Counted from the first letter of the stretch, positions 33,540 to 42,103 are shown. The stretch is 46,242 nt of DNA from Chloroflexota bacterium (GCA_022616275.1 JAKEFB010000166.1:1-46242), one strand, 5' to 3'. The notes: generated by a model from the sequence alone, not told the origin. A program made the numbers and translations.

Positions 33540-34937
33540 GTGGAGTTTTTAGTGGGTTTGCAGCAAGCCCCGGCCGGGGTGGGGGAGACGGCCGAAGTTA
33601 TTGCCGGCTTTGACCAATGCTTTGTCGCCGGTTTTGCCAGCCTGGACGGCCGGCAACACCAGGCCCTGGCCGCCCTGGCCCGCGCTTTGGCCGGGACCCC
33701 GCTGGCCGGGCCGCTGGCCGAGAGTCTCCAGGCGTTCGGCCGCAACGAGTTCCTGGACCACCATTTTGCCGCCCTGGCCAGGGCCAGGGCCGCCTTGCAG
33801 GGAGCCCAGTTTGACGCCTTACAGCAGCAGGTCTGGGCGGCTTTAGGACGCCGGCCGCTGGCGGAGGTGCCCCCAGCCAGTGAGGCGGCCGAACTGCCAG
33901 ACCACGCCCTGACCTGGCTGGCCAGCGCCCGCCGCTGGCTGGTCGAGCTGGTCCTGGCCGGTTTTGCCCGGCTGGAGGCCAGAAGCCTGACGCCGTTCAT
34001 GGCCACGCTGGCCCAAATGCAGGGCGAGAGCCAACTGGTCCGGCCGGCGGCATTGCTGACCGGCTTTTTCGACGAATTGATGAGGGCCGTGCCGGTTGCC
34101 GACCCGGCCGGCATTCCCCTTTACCGCTGGGTGGACCTGTGGAGCCGGGCGATGGTCACTACCTTTCCTCTCCCCCAGCCGGGGCCGGTTGAGCTGGTCT
34201 CCAGCGACCTCTATTTATTGGGCCTCGACGTTCGCCAGCACGACCATTTTATTAGCCTGGTGGCTTATGGGCTGTTGGCAGGAGAGAAAGGGGCGCGGGC
34301 CGGCCGGCTCACCCTCTCGGCCTACAAGGTGGACGCGGTCCAGAATGAGGAGGTCTGGCTGCTCTTCCCCCGGGCAGCGCTGCTGTTTGACGCCCTGGCC
34401 CAACGGCGCGTCCTCCGCTTGAGCCAGGTCCCGTGCTGGCCGGCCGGCGATCTGCGCTGGGACGGCGAGAGAACGGCCGGCGGCCATTACGACCCGATGA
34501 GCGTCGCCGCGCGCTGGTTTTCCCCCGGGGCGGCGGAAACGGCCGCCCCTCTCCAACTGCCGCCGGCCGACCGCCACCCGCTGCAACTGGCCGAGCCGGT
34601 GTTCCTGGAGGGGTATGCGGCCGGCGGCCAGGGTGGTGAATGGGTCCTGGACTGGGGCGGCGGCCGGGCGCTGCCGGTGGCCATGGACCGGGTCAGCCCG
34701 CTCACCGGCCTGACCAAAGAGGCGGTGGCCCATTCGACGCGGCTTTTTGGCCTGCTGCGCTTTGACGCCGGCCGGTGGTCGGTGCAGCCCCTGGCCCTCA
34801 CCAGCCAGCAGGGCGAGGGCCGGCCGAGAACGCTCGTAGCCGGGGAAGAGGCGGCCGCCGTCCTGCGCCAATCGCCTAAAAACAGCGCCGTGGCCACCCT
34901 CCAGGAGCGGGCCGGCCGGTTGCTGCGGGCTGGGTGA
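33540..34937 (+). CDS. Unrecognised 465-residue protein in the MoxR/VWA operon
   Basis: 465 residues from GTG 33540, with GAGGCGG upstream. No domain is recognised. The N-terminal ~230 residues are helical and Ala/Leu-rich (EVIAGFDQCFVAGFASLDGR, HALTWLASARRWLVELVLAG, LTPFMATLAQMQGE). From ~230 on, beta-type sequence dominates: LVSSDLYLLGLDVRQHDHF, EVWLLFPRAALLFDALAQRR, GGEWVLDWGGGRALPVAMD and FGLLRFDAGRWSVQPLALTS. There are no catalytic signatures, signal peptide or membrane helices. It lies between the SWIM-like and VWA genes, 13 bases before the latter, so a co-expressed partner or substrate adaptor of the MoxR-VWA machine is the likeliest role. It may correspond to one of the uncharacterised families known from such operons (for example DUF5691), but this was not confirmed. 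Confidence 0.75.
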   Translation: MEFLVGLQQAPAGVGETAEVIAGFDQCFVAGFASLDGRQHQALAALARALAGTPLAGPLAESLQAFGRNEFLDHHFAALARARAALQGAQFDALQQQVWAALGRRPLAEVPPASEAAELPDHALTWLASARRWLVELVLAGFARLEARSLTPFMATLAQMQGESQLVRPAALLTGFFDELMRAVPVADPAGIPLYRWVDLWSRAMVTTFPLPQPGPVELVSSDLYLLGLDVRQHDHFISLVAYGLLAGEKGARAGRLTLSAYKVDAVQNEEVWLLFPRAALLFDALAQRRVLRLSQVPCWPAGDLRWDGERTAGGHYDPMSVAARWFSPGAAETAAPLQLPPADRHPLQLAEPVFLEGYAAGGQGGEWVLDWGGGRALPVAMDRVSPLTGLTKEAVAHSTRLFGLLRFDAGRWSVQPLALTSQQGEGRPRTLVAGEEAAAVLRQSPKNSAVATLQERAGRLLRAG

Positions 34938-34950
34938 TGGAGGAGTAGGC

Positions 34951-36360
34951 GTGGAGTTTAATGATGTTGCTCAGCGGCGGCAGGTTGTTTATTGGCGCTT
35001 GCTGGCGGCCGTTTTTGGCTTTGGCGAGCAGGCTGCCAACTTTGAAGAGATGGCCCTGGAACTGGTCCACGAGCTGGAACTGCCGGAGCTGCTGCTGCAC
35101 CCCACGATTGCCGTTGATACACTGCTAGAGCGCTATCCGGAGCTGGAGCCTGACTTTCGCCAGGTGGCGCCCGGCGCGGCGGCCGGTCAACCGGTGGAGG
35201 GGGAGGGCGAGCCGGCCGGCCCTGGCCCGGACAGCCTGCGGCGCGGCCTGGTCTATTCCAAGCTGCTGCTCAACGTGCTCGGCCCCAACACGCAGACCTC
35301 TGTCGTGACCGCCCAACAGTATAGCCAGTGGTTGAAAGACGTGGCCCATCTGGAGCGGGCTTGTGGCCTGGCGCCTGGCGGGCTGCGCGGGCAGGAGGGC
35401 GGCGATCGAGGGTCGCTGGGAGCGGGGGAGCAGGGGAGTGGTGGAGGGATTTTTGTTGCGGAAGAGCAGTTGCGGGCGGCGCTGGCTTCGATGGAAGGCG
35501 ACCTGATCCAACGGATGGCCCTCCGCGAAGTGCTACAGAACAATCAACTGGCCGCCCAGCTCACGCCGTCCATGCCTCTGGTGGAGCAGTTGTTGCGCGA
35601 CAAGGCCAACCTGTCCGGGACCGCCCTGGCCAACGCCAAGCGCCTCATCCGCCAGTACGTGGACGAGTTGACCGAGGTCCTCAAGCTCCAGGTGCAGCAG
35701 ACGCCGGCCGGCAAAATTGATTACACCGTTCCGCCCAAGCGGGTCTTTCGCAACCTGGACCTGAAACGGACCATCTGGAAGAACCTGACTAACTGGGACG
35801 CCGGGCAGCAACGGCTGTACGTGGACCGCCTCTACTACCACCACACGGCCCGCAAGAAGACGCCGGCGCGTCTGATTGTCGTCGTGGACCAGTCCGGCTC
35901 AATGGTGGACGCCATGGTCCAGTGTACCATCCTGGCCTCTATTTTTGCCGCCGTGCCCCACGTGGACGTGTACCTGCTGGCCTTTGACACCCGGGTGCTG
36001 GATTTGACCCCCTGGGTCCACGACCCGTTTGAGGTATTGCTGCGCACCCAACTGGGCGGCGGCACCAACATTACCCAGGCCCTGGTCGAGGCGTCGCAAC
36101 GCATCCAGGAGCCGCGCCAGACGGCCGTGGTGCTGATCACCGACTTTTACGAAGGAGGCAGTCAGCAGGTGCTCTTTGACACCATCAAGTCGTTGAAAAA
36201 TTCGGGCGTCCACTTCTTCCCGGTCGGGGCGATGAACAGCACCGGCTACTTCAGCGTCAACGAGTGGTTCCGCACCCGGCTAAAAGAGTTGGGCACGCCC
36301 ATCCTGGCCGGCAGCCCGAAGAAGTTGATTGAGCAGTTGAAGAAGGTGGTCGTTATGTAG
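34951..36360 (+). CDS. VWA-domain protein, CoxE-like
   Basis: 469 residues from GTG 34951, with GGAGGAG upstream. The N-terminal ~270 residues are helical and unassigned. The VWA domain spans ~305-465 with an intact metal-ion-dependent adhesion site: VVVDQSGSM (Asp313, Ser315, Ser317), GGGTN (Thr372) and LITDFYEG (Asp398). CoxE-like VWA proteins work as substrate adaptors for MoxR AAA+ ATPases, and a moxR-type gene follows directly. A Gly-rich linker at ~152-166 (SLGAGEQGSGGG) is encoded by a low-complexity GGGGAGCAGGGGAG repeat. No signal peptide, so cytoplasmic. Confidence 0.85.
   Translation: MEFNDVAQRRQVVYWRLLAAVFGFGEQAANFEEMALELVHELELPELLLHPTIAVDTLLERYPELEPDFRQVAPGAAAGQPVEGEGEPAGPGPDSLRRGLVYSKLLLNVLGPNTQTSVVTAQQYSQWLKDVAHLERACGLAPGGLRGQEGGDRGSLGAGEQGSGGGIFVAEEQLRAALASMEGDLIQRMALREVLQNNQLAAQLTPSMPLVEQLLRDKANLSGTALANAKRLIRQYVDELTEVLKLQVQQTPAGKIDYTVPPKRVFRNLDLKRTIWKNLTNWDAGQQRLYVDRLYYHHTARKKTPARLIVVVDQSGSMVDAMVQCTILASIFAAVPHVDVYLLAFDTRVLDLTPWVHDPFEVLLRTQLGGGTNITQALVEASQRIQEPRQTAVVLITDFYEGGSQQVLFDTIKSLKNSGVHFFPVGAMNSTGYFSVNEWFRTRLKELGTPILAGSPKKLIEQLKKVVVM
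35407..35448. repeat. GGGGAGCAGGGGAG low-complexity repeat inside the VWA gene
   Basis: GAGGGTCGCTGGGAGCGGGG followed by GAGCAGGGGAGTGGTGGAGG. It is read in frame as a Gly/Ser/Ala linker between the helical N-terminal part and the rest of the VWA protein. Confidence 0.6.
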
Positions 36361-36370
36361 CTGGGGTGGG

Positions 36371-36410
36371 TTTGCAAGTTTGCAAGTATGCGAATTTGCC
36401 AGTCTGCGAG
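36371..36410. repeat. TTTGCAAG / TCTGCGAG low-complexity repeat
   Basis: TTTGCAAGTTTGCAAGTATG and CGAATTTGCCAGTCTGCGAG lie between the VWA and MoxR genes, resembling the CTCGCA repeats found inside addB and the DUF5682-like gene (read on the opposite strand). Confidence 0.6.
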
Positions 36411-36426
36411 AATGAAGGAGGTAGTT

Positions 36427-37566
36427 GTGACGGATACGAAGACAAATTCGGATGAGACGATTCTCCGCCAGCCGGCCGAAATTAAGTTTCGGGAGGAGTT
36501 GGCTTACCTGGCCTCGGTGGATAATGGGCCGCGGCCGTTTGCCTGGCAGCTTTCGCCGCGCATGGTGCGCACCTTTGTCCTGGGCAGCACGCCGTCCGGC
36601 AAGCTCGACCGGCCGGTCGCCCAGAAGTGGTACGGCGATCCGGCCATCGCCGAACAGGCCATCGTCACCCTGGCCTCGGACCGGGGCCTGCTGCTAATCG
36701 GCGACCCGGGCACGGGTAAAAGCTGGCTGGCGGAATTGCTGGCCGCGGCCGTCTGCGGCAACTCGACCTACGTCGTCCAGGGCACGGCCGGGACGACGGA
36801 AGACCAGATCAAATACTCCTGGAACGTGGCCATGGTCATTGCCGGCGGGCAGTCGCGCCAGTCGCTCATCCCATCGCCGATTATGACGGCCATGCAGGGA
36901 GGGGCGCTCGGCCGCTTTGAGGAACTGACCCGCTGTACTTCCGACGTGCAGGACGCGCTCATTTCCATTCTCAGCGAGAAGTACATTGCCATCCCGGAAC
37001 TGAAAACGGACAACCTCGTCTTTGCCCGGCCGGGCTTTAACATTATCGGTACAGCTAACAGCCGTGATCGGGGGGTGAACGAGCTGTCGGCCGCCCTCAA
37101 GCGCCGCTTCAACTTCGTCCACATCCCGGTGGTGACCAATAAGCAGATGGAGCGGGAGATTATCCTCTTCCGCACCCAGGACCTGCTGGCCCGCCACGGC
37201 TTTGCTATTGACGTGCCGCCGACGCTGCTAGACATCCTGCTGCAAACCTTTGCCGACCTGCGCGAGGCCAGCGGCGCCGCCACGGCCGAAGACCAGCGGC
37301 TAGAATCGGCCCTGTCTACGGCCGAGCAGATCGGCGTCCTGGAAGACGCCATTCTGCACAGCCATTACTTTGGCGCGGCCCATTTGCAACCCGATATTCT
37401 CGGCCGCTCGCTGGTCGGCACGCTCGTCCGCCGCCTGCCGGACGACGTATCCATTCTCAACAAGTTCTGGCACGGCGTGGTGGAAAAGCGGAGCGAGAAA
37501 GAGAAAGGCGAGTGGCGGCCGTTCGCCGAGGGTGGCAAGGCGGCCATGGGGATTATGAAGCGGTAG
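36427..37566 (+). CDS. MoxR-family AAA+ ATPase
   Basis: 379 residues from GTG 36427, chosen because AAGGAGGT (36415-36422) sits just before it; the longer frame from ATG 36388 starts inside a repeat. Walker A is GDPGTGKS (92-99), the Walker B-like segment is GALGRFEELTRCTSDVQ, sensor 1 is IIGTANSRDRGVNE and the arginine-finger region is LSAALKRRFNFVHIP. MoxR ATPases form hexamers that remodel client proteins, usually presented by a VWA partner such as the one just upstream. The final ~150 residues are the C-terminal lid and helical domain. It is followed by a broken P450 gene. Confidence 0.9.
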   Translation: MTDTKTNSDETILRQPAEIKFREELAYLASVDNGPRPFAWQLSPRMVRTFVLGSTPSGKLDRPVAQKWYGDPAIAEQAIVTLASDRGLLLIGDPGTGKSWLAELLAAAVCGNSTYVVQGTAGTTEDQIKYSWNVAMVIAGGQSRQSLIPSPIMTAMQGGALGRFEELTRCTSDVQDALISILSEKYIAIPELKTDNLVFARPGFNIIGTANSRDRGVNELSAALKRRFNFVHIPVVTNKQMEREIILFRTQDLLARHGFAIDVPPTLLDILLQTFADLREASGAATAEDQRLESALSTAEQIGVLEDAILHSHYFGAAHLQPDILGRSLVGTLVRRLPDDVSILNKFWHGVVEKRSEKEKGEWRPFAEGGKAAMGIMKR

Positions 37567-37623
37567 GGTCTCTGACACCAATTGCACAGACGGCACGAAA
37601 AATTAGTGGAATTCGTGTAATTC

Positions 37624-38358
37624 GTGGCTAAAAAGAAAAGGGTAATGGCTGTTCAACTTCCTGGCCCCACCGGCCTGGCGAACCTCACTTACGGGCGGCT
37701 TTTTCTGACCCGGCCGTATGCGGCCATTGCCGCCCTGTACGCCGCCTACGGTCCCGTGTTTGTTTACGGGCAGGGACCGTTTCGCTATTTCTACTTAATT
37801 GGCCCGGAGGCCAACCACTACCTGCTGGCCAGCAATCCCGGCAACTTCCGCTGGCGGGAGGCCTTCGAAGTGCTGGCCCCGATTGACGGCGAAACGGCGC
37901 TCATCCTCAGCGACGGGGAAGACCACAAACGCCGCCGGGCCAGCCCCGACGAAGCCGACGACGTGATGGCCTTGCTGGTGGCCACTAAAGACGAAACAGG
38001 GGACTTTCTGTCCAATTTAGAGGTGCGCGACCAGGTGGTCAGCCTGATTGCCGCCGGCTTTGACACCACCAGCGCGGCCATGGGCTGGGCGGTGTACGCC
38101 ATGCTGAAAGAGCCGGCCATCTGGGAACGGGCGCGGGCCGAGGTGGAGCAGGTCACCGGCCGCGGCCCCCTGGCCGTGGAACACCTGGGGCAATTGCCGT
38201 ACCTGGACTGGGTGATTTCGGAAACGTTGCGGCTCTACTCGCCGGCCGTGATTGGCGTCCGCAAAGCGGCAGCAGCCTTTGAGTTTGGCGGCTATACCAT
38301 TCCGGCCGGCAGCATGGTCATCTATTCGCAATACATTACCCAGTGGATGGATGAGTAG
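37624..38358 (+). pseudogene. Cytochrome P450 remnant lacking the haem-ligand region
   Basis: A 244-codon open frame that spells parts of a P450. The N-terminal part (YGPVFVYGQGPFRYFYLIGP, then ILSDGEDHKRRR) includes the helix C His-x3-Arg-like region. The text then jumps to SPDEADDVMALLVATKDETG, so about 100 or more residues (helices D-G) are missing. The I-helix AAGFDTTSA and K-helix SETLRLYSP (Glu-x-x-Arg) are kept. The frame then stops at QYITQWMDE, before the FxxGxxxCxG haem-binding loop, so it cannot bind haem. GTG 37624 opens the frame; ATG 37645 is an alternative. The 3' end overlaps the start of the DUF5682-like gene by eight bases. It looks like a gene that landed in the operon and was whittled down without breaking the frame. 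Confidence 0.8.
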
Positions 38359-41119
38359 TTTGAGTAACCTGGATGTCCTCCAGGACCAACTGCTGGCAGC
38401 GGCCGAGGCTTTTGCCGGTGAGGCCCAACCGTTGGGCGAGTTGCTGGCAGCGATGGCTGGCGACGTGGAGCGGGCCACGGCCGAGCCTTTGGAAATCTTC
38501 CCTGTCTGCCACCACTCGCCGGCCTCGGCCCTGCACATGGTCCGGCGGCTGCGCGACCGGCCGCCCCAGGTCATTTACCTGGAGATGTGTGAAGATTTGC
38601 TGGCCGCCGTCCCCTACCTGGCCGATTGCAAGCTGCCGGTTGCCCTGCAAGCTTTTGCCGCCGAAACGGAGGCCTTTCCGGCCGGCTGGTCGCCGTTGAG
38701 CGTCGTCGCCCCGCTGACCGAAGCTTCGGCCGAATACCAGGCCATGACCTACGCCTTGCAGCGGCCGGAGACGGAGTTGGTTTTCGTGGACCGGGCGGTG
38801 GACTTCGTCTTCCAGTGGCTGCCTTTGGAGGAGAGGCTACCAGAGCGCCTGTCCGAAGAAGAGGAACCACCGTCGGAAGAAGCCCAGATGCATGGCACGG
38901 CCGTTGGGGTAGAGTTGGGGGCGCTGGAGCCGACGTTTGATCGCTTCCTGGCTTTTCTGCTGCGCAACGCCAACGTCCGCCACTTTGCCGAGTGGTGGGA
39001 CCAGTACGTGGAGCAAGCCATCATTGGCGCGGATTACGCCACCTACCGCCAGGTGATGTTCCTGGTCGGCAGCCTGCTGCGCCGGTTAGGCCGCCGCGAC
39101 GAAGACCTGGCGGTGGACCGCCAGCGGGAGCAGTATATGTGGACGCGCCTCAAGGAACACCTGGCCGGCAGCGGCCTGGACCCGGCCGACGCCCTCTACA
39201 TCTGTGGCGCGGCCCATTCGGCCAGCGACGTGGCCGAGTTTGGCCTGGGGAGCGACGTGTTGTGGCCGATTCCTCAGCGGACCAGCACCCACTGGCTCTA
39301 CGGCCTGCTGCCATCCAGCTTTGCCGCTATTGAGTACCAGTTCAGCCACCCCGCCGGCACGGTGTCCCTGGCCGAAGCAACCTGGCAAAAGAGCCTGCGG
39401 GCCATCAACGTCCGGCCGTTCCGGCTGGAAAAGCCCGGCCGGGCAGGAGGTAAGGATGCGAGTGGGCGAGTAGGCGCGTTTGCAGATGAGCAAGTTACTC
39501 GCAAACTCGCAGCCTCGCAAGCTCGCAAACTCAGTCCTCAGTCCTCGGCCCTCAGTCCTCCATCTGACGCCCTGCTCCACTTCCTGACCCGCTCCCCCGC
39601 CCTGGCCGAGGCCGACCAGGAACAACTGCTGCGCTGGTGCATCGAGATCGTCGCCCTGGCCCGCAAAAACGGCTACCTGGCCTCGACCGCCGATTCGATT
39701 GCCATCTACCAGACCGCGCTCCTGCTGGCCAACCTGCGCAACCGCAGCCACCCGTCGCCTTACGATTTCCAGGACGCGGCCGTCACCTGCCTGGAGAAAG
39801 AGCGCATGCCGAAGAAGCGCAACGTCCGCCAGTTGTGCCACATTTTGCTCGGCGGTGACCGGATCGGCAGCGTCGGTTACACCTCGCTGCCGCCGCTGGC
39901 CCAGAACGTCTACGACCGGCTGGCCCCGTTGAACGTTAACCTGACGGCCAGGACCAACCAGCGGGCGCTGATGGACTTCAAGCGCCGGCCGGAGCTGTTG
40001 CCCTGTTCGGCCGTGCTCTGGCGGTTGAACTATCTATTGGGCGACCAGACGGTCCAGCCGATCATGGGCGAGCGGTCGCTGGGCCACCAGCCGATCCAGG
40101 AGTCGTGGGAGATTCGCATCGGCAAGTACCAGGGGCCGTTGATCCAACTGGCTTACGAAGGGGTAACGATTGAGCAGGTGCTGGAACAGCGGCTGAAGAA
40201 AGCCGCCTTCAGTGACGAGGCGCGGGCCAACCAGGTCCTGGTGGCGGCCGAAGCCAGCCTGCTTTACCTGACCAGCCTCCGCCTGACCCGCGAACTGGGG
40301 GAGCGGGCCGTCTACTTGCTGCGCCAGGAGACCAGCGCCGAGGACGCCCCGGCGATTTTCGACCGGGTGCGCCGTCTGGTTCACTACTACCGGGCGACGC
40401 CGGCCGGGCTGCCGGAGTGGATTGAGGCCTTTGTCACCACCGGCTATTCCCACTACGCCACGCTGCTGCCCCGGGCTTTTGCCGACCGGGGCACGTCGCC
40501 AGAGCAAATCGCCGGCATGTTAGGCTTTATCTTCACCCTGGAAAGCCTGGCCCTGTCGTTGGGCTGCAGCCGCAGCGAGTTGCTCATTGCTGTCGGCCAG
40601 GCCGGCCAGGTGGAGGCCGACCCGGCCAAGATGGGCCTGTTGTGGACGGCCGAGTGGCTGTTGAAGCTGCGCCCTCTGGAGGAGATACGAGCCTTTTTTG
40701 ACCACGTGCTGGCCAACCCGTTGCTGGCCCCGGCCTTCCCCGACTACCTCAACGGCTTTATCCTGGCACTGGGTTTTGCCCCGCAAATGGCCGCCTTCCT
40801 GGTCGAACTGCTGAGCAAGGTCTTTGCCGCCGTGCCGGACCAGGTCTTGCTGCCCTGGCTGCCGAACCTGATTTTGCGCCTGCGGCCGCACAGCCTCGTC
40901 CTGCAAGCCCTGATGAAGGAGGCGGCCACAACCTTCCCCAACACGCTGGCCGGATTCGAGCAGTGGCAGCCCCCCTGGACCAGGACCCAGCCGGCCGGAG
41001 AGGAAACCCTGCCAGGCGGTGAGCTGAGTGACACCGAGGCCGCCGTCCAGGCGCTGCTGCAAAGCCAGCCGGCCGCCCTCCAGGCGTTGGCGTGGCTGCT
41101 GAATCACGCTGGAAGTTAA
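38351..41119 (+). CDS. DUF5682-like protein of the MoxR/VWA/SWIM operon
   Basis: 922 residues from ATG 38351 (MSSLSNLDVLQDQLL), overlapping the end of the P450 remnant by eight bases; an in-frame ATG at 38252 lies inside the P450 sequence and is disfavoured. The N-terminal ~370 residues resemble the DUF5682/ChaN-EreA-like alpha/beta type: EIFPVCHHSPASALHMVRRL, PPQVIYLEMCEDLL, TELVFVDRAVDFVFQ and ADALYICGAAHSASDVAEFG, with conserved His, Glu and Asp that could form an active site. The rest is largely helical (VAAEASLLYLTSLRLTRELG, DPAKMGLLWTAEWLLKLRPL). A repeat element at residues ~368-404 is read in frame as a linker. Families of this kind occur beside MoxR, VWA and SWIM genes elsewhere. The enzymatic role, if any, is unknown. 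Confidence 0.78.
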   Translation: MSSLSNLDVLQDQLLAAAEAFAGEAQPLGELLAAMAGDVERATAEPLEIFPVCHHSPASALHMVRRLRDRPPQVIYLEMCEDLLAAVPYLADCKLPVALQAFAAETEAFPAGWSPLSVVAPLTEASAEYQAMTYALQRPETELVFVDRAVDFVFQWLPLEERLPERLSEEEEPPSEEAQMHGTAVGVELGALEPTFDRFLAFLLRNANVRHFAEWWDQYVEQAIIGADYATYRQVMFLVGSLLRRLGRRDEDLAVDRQREQYMWTRLKEHLAGSGLDPADALYICGAAHSASDVAEFGLGSDVLWPIPQRTSTHWLYGLLPSSFAAIEYQFSHPAGTVSLAEATWQKSLRAINVRPFRLEKPGRAGGKDASGRVGAFADEQVTRKLAASQARKLSPQSSALSPPSDALLHFLTRSPALAEADQEQLLRWCIEIVALARKNGYLASTADSIAIYQTALLLANLRNRSHPSPYDFQDAAVTCLEKERMPKKRNVRQLCHILLGGDRIGSVGYTSLPPLAQNVYDRLAPLNVNLTARTNQRALMDFKRRPELLPCSAVLWRLNYLLGDQTVQPIMGERSLGHQPIQESWEIRIGKYQGPLIQLAYEGVTIEQVLEQRLKKAAFSDEARANQVLVAAEASLLYLTSLRLTRELGERAVYLLRQETSAEDAPAIFDRVRRLVHYYRATPAGLPEWIEAFVTTGYSHYATLLPRAFADRGTSPEQIAGMLGFIFTLESLALSLGCSRSELLIAVGQAGQVEADPAKMGLLWTAEWLLKLRPLEEIRAFFDHVLANPLLAPAFPDYLNGFILALGFAPQMAAFLVELLSKVFAAVPDQVLLPWLPNLILRLRPHSLVLQALMKEAATTFPNTLAGFEQWQPPWTRTQPAGEETLPGGELSDTEAAVQALLQSQPAALQALAWLLNHAGS
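39454..39562. repeat. CTCGCAAACTCGCA repeat inside the DUF5682-like gene
   Basis: ATGCGAGTGGGCGAGTAGGC on the left and ACTCGCAAACTCGCAGCCTC, then AGTCCTCAGTCCTC on the right. It matches the addB element at 28309-28413. The right half is read in the same frame in both genes (TRKLA in each), the left half in different frames (MRVGEW against DASGRVG). Confidence 0.8.
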
Positions 41120-41143
41120 CCGCAGAGCAACTGTGTTCTGCGG
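41120..41143. terminator. Hairpin between convergent genes
   Basis: CCGCAGA (41120-41126) and TCTGCGG (41137-41143) form a 7-bp stem starting right after the stop of the DUF5682-like gene. There is no strong T tract. Confidence 0.55.
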
Positions 41144-41156
41144 TGAGAAAGGTTGT

Positions 41157-42059
41157 TTAGTTCATTTCAACAGAGATGCCCACGTGTTGCAAAACGGTCA
41201 TGGGGCCGTGTTCTTTGAGGAGTTGCAGCTTCTCCTCGGTGCTGACGAAGAAGGAGCCAGCGTAGGCCAGGGCGTTGATAGAGATTTTCTCGAATTTTTC
41301 GCGGGAGCGAGGGACGAGCCACATGAGCTGCCGCGTCAGCAGCAGGTTGTAGGGGCCTGGCTGGCGGCCGGCGTCGCCGGGCGGTAGGCCCACGGCCCGC
41401 AGCAGCAGGTCGTAGCGTTCGAGCGTGGCCTGGGCCGCTTGCTGCGGATCGGCCGTCCAGGCCGGGTCCAGCCGGGCGACGGCGTGGCGGAAGGGGAAGG
41501 CGGGTGTAGTTCCCACCAGGCCGTCAAAGCGGCTGGCGGCCAGCGCCGGCGCCACCGGCAGCGGCGGCCCTTCCTGGGCCAGAGGGAGAGGGACGAGCTG
41601 GAGGTGCTTATGGGCCTGGCTGGCCCCGGCCGTTCGGCCGCCGTTGTAGAAGGCCAGGCCATCGTACCCGGCCAGGCAGGTCCACAACGCCCTGAAGTCT
41701 GCCAGGGTCAGCAGCGACTCCTGCTCCTCAAAGGCGCGGCTGACGATGAGCAGGTGGTGGCCAATGACGTTGTACTTGTTCAGGAGGCAGACGTGGCTGT
41801 CCGCAATAGGGCCGATAAACAGCGCTTCCTCGTAAGGGGGCAGGAAGGGGTCGGCCTTGCCGCCGGCCGGGGCGGCTTCTTTTTGTTCCTGGGTGGCCCT
41901 GGCCCGGCGGGCCAGGTTGGCCGATACCCGGACCAGGAAGCGAATGCCACCCTGCTCAATAATCTCTCCCGTCGTGGCGATGGGCCGCAGCGCGCCGCTC
42001 CGCAGGGCGCGCCTGGTCTGTTCCTGGACTCGCGCCCACAGCGCCCTGGGTTCTAGCAT
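41157..42059 (-). CDS. Ap4A phosphorylase / ATP adenylyltransferase-like HIT-superfamily protein
   Basis: 301 residues. ATG 42059 (MLEPRALWARVQEQTRRAL) follows AGGAGGT at eight bases; the longer frame to 42206 crosses a palindrome and is rejected. SQAHKHLQLVPLP gives the His-x-His-x-Gln catalytic motif (His150, His152) of Ap4A phosphorylases, a branch of the HIT superfamily. HVCLLNKYNVIGHHLLIVSR and TYNLLLTRQLMWLVP-like sequence (GPYNLLLTRQLMWLVPRSRE) also fit that family. The expected reaction is phosphorolysis of diadenosine tetraphosphate to ADP and ATP, clearing a stress-linked nucleotide. It faces the MoxR operon tail-to-tail. Confidence 0.88.
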   Translation of the reverse strand: MLEPRALWARVQEQTRRALRSGALRPIATTGEIIEQGGIRFLVRVSANLARRARATQEQKEAAPAGGKADPFLPPYEEALFIGPIADSHVCLLNKYNVIGHHLLIVSRAFEEQESLLTLADFRALWTCLAGYDGLAFYNGGRTAGASQAHKHLQLVPLPLAQEGPPLPVAPALAASRFDGLVGTTPAFPFRHAVARLDPAWTADPQQAAQATLERYDLLLRAVGLPPGDAGRQPGPYNLLLTRQLMWLVPRSREKFEKISINALAYAGSFFVSTEEKLQLLKEHGPMTVLQHVGISVEMN

Positions 42060-42103
42060 TAACTGACCTCCTGGAAAACAGCTATAATGGCGTAAACAAT
42101 TTA

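Noticed and set aside
38252-38350. Upstream in-frame start for the DUF5682-like protein
   Set aside because: It lies within the P450 remnant in another frame. The ATG at 38351 fits an ordinary overlapping start and gives a natural N-terminus.
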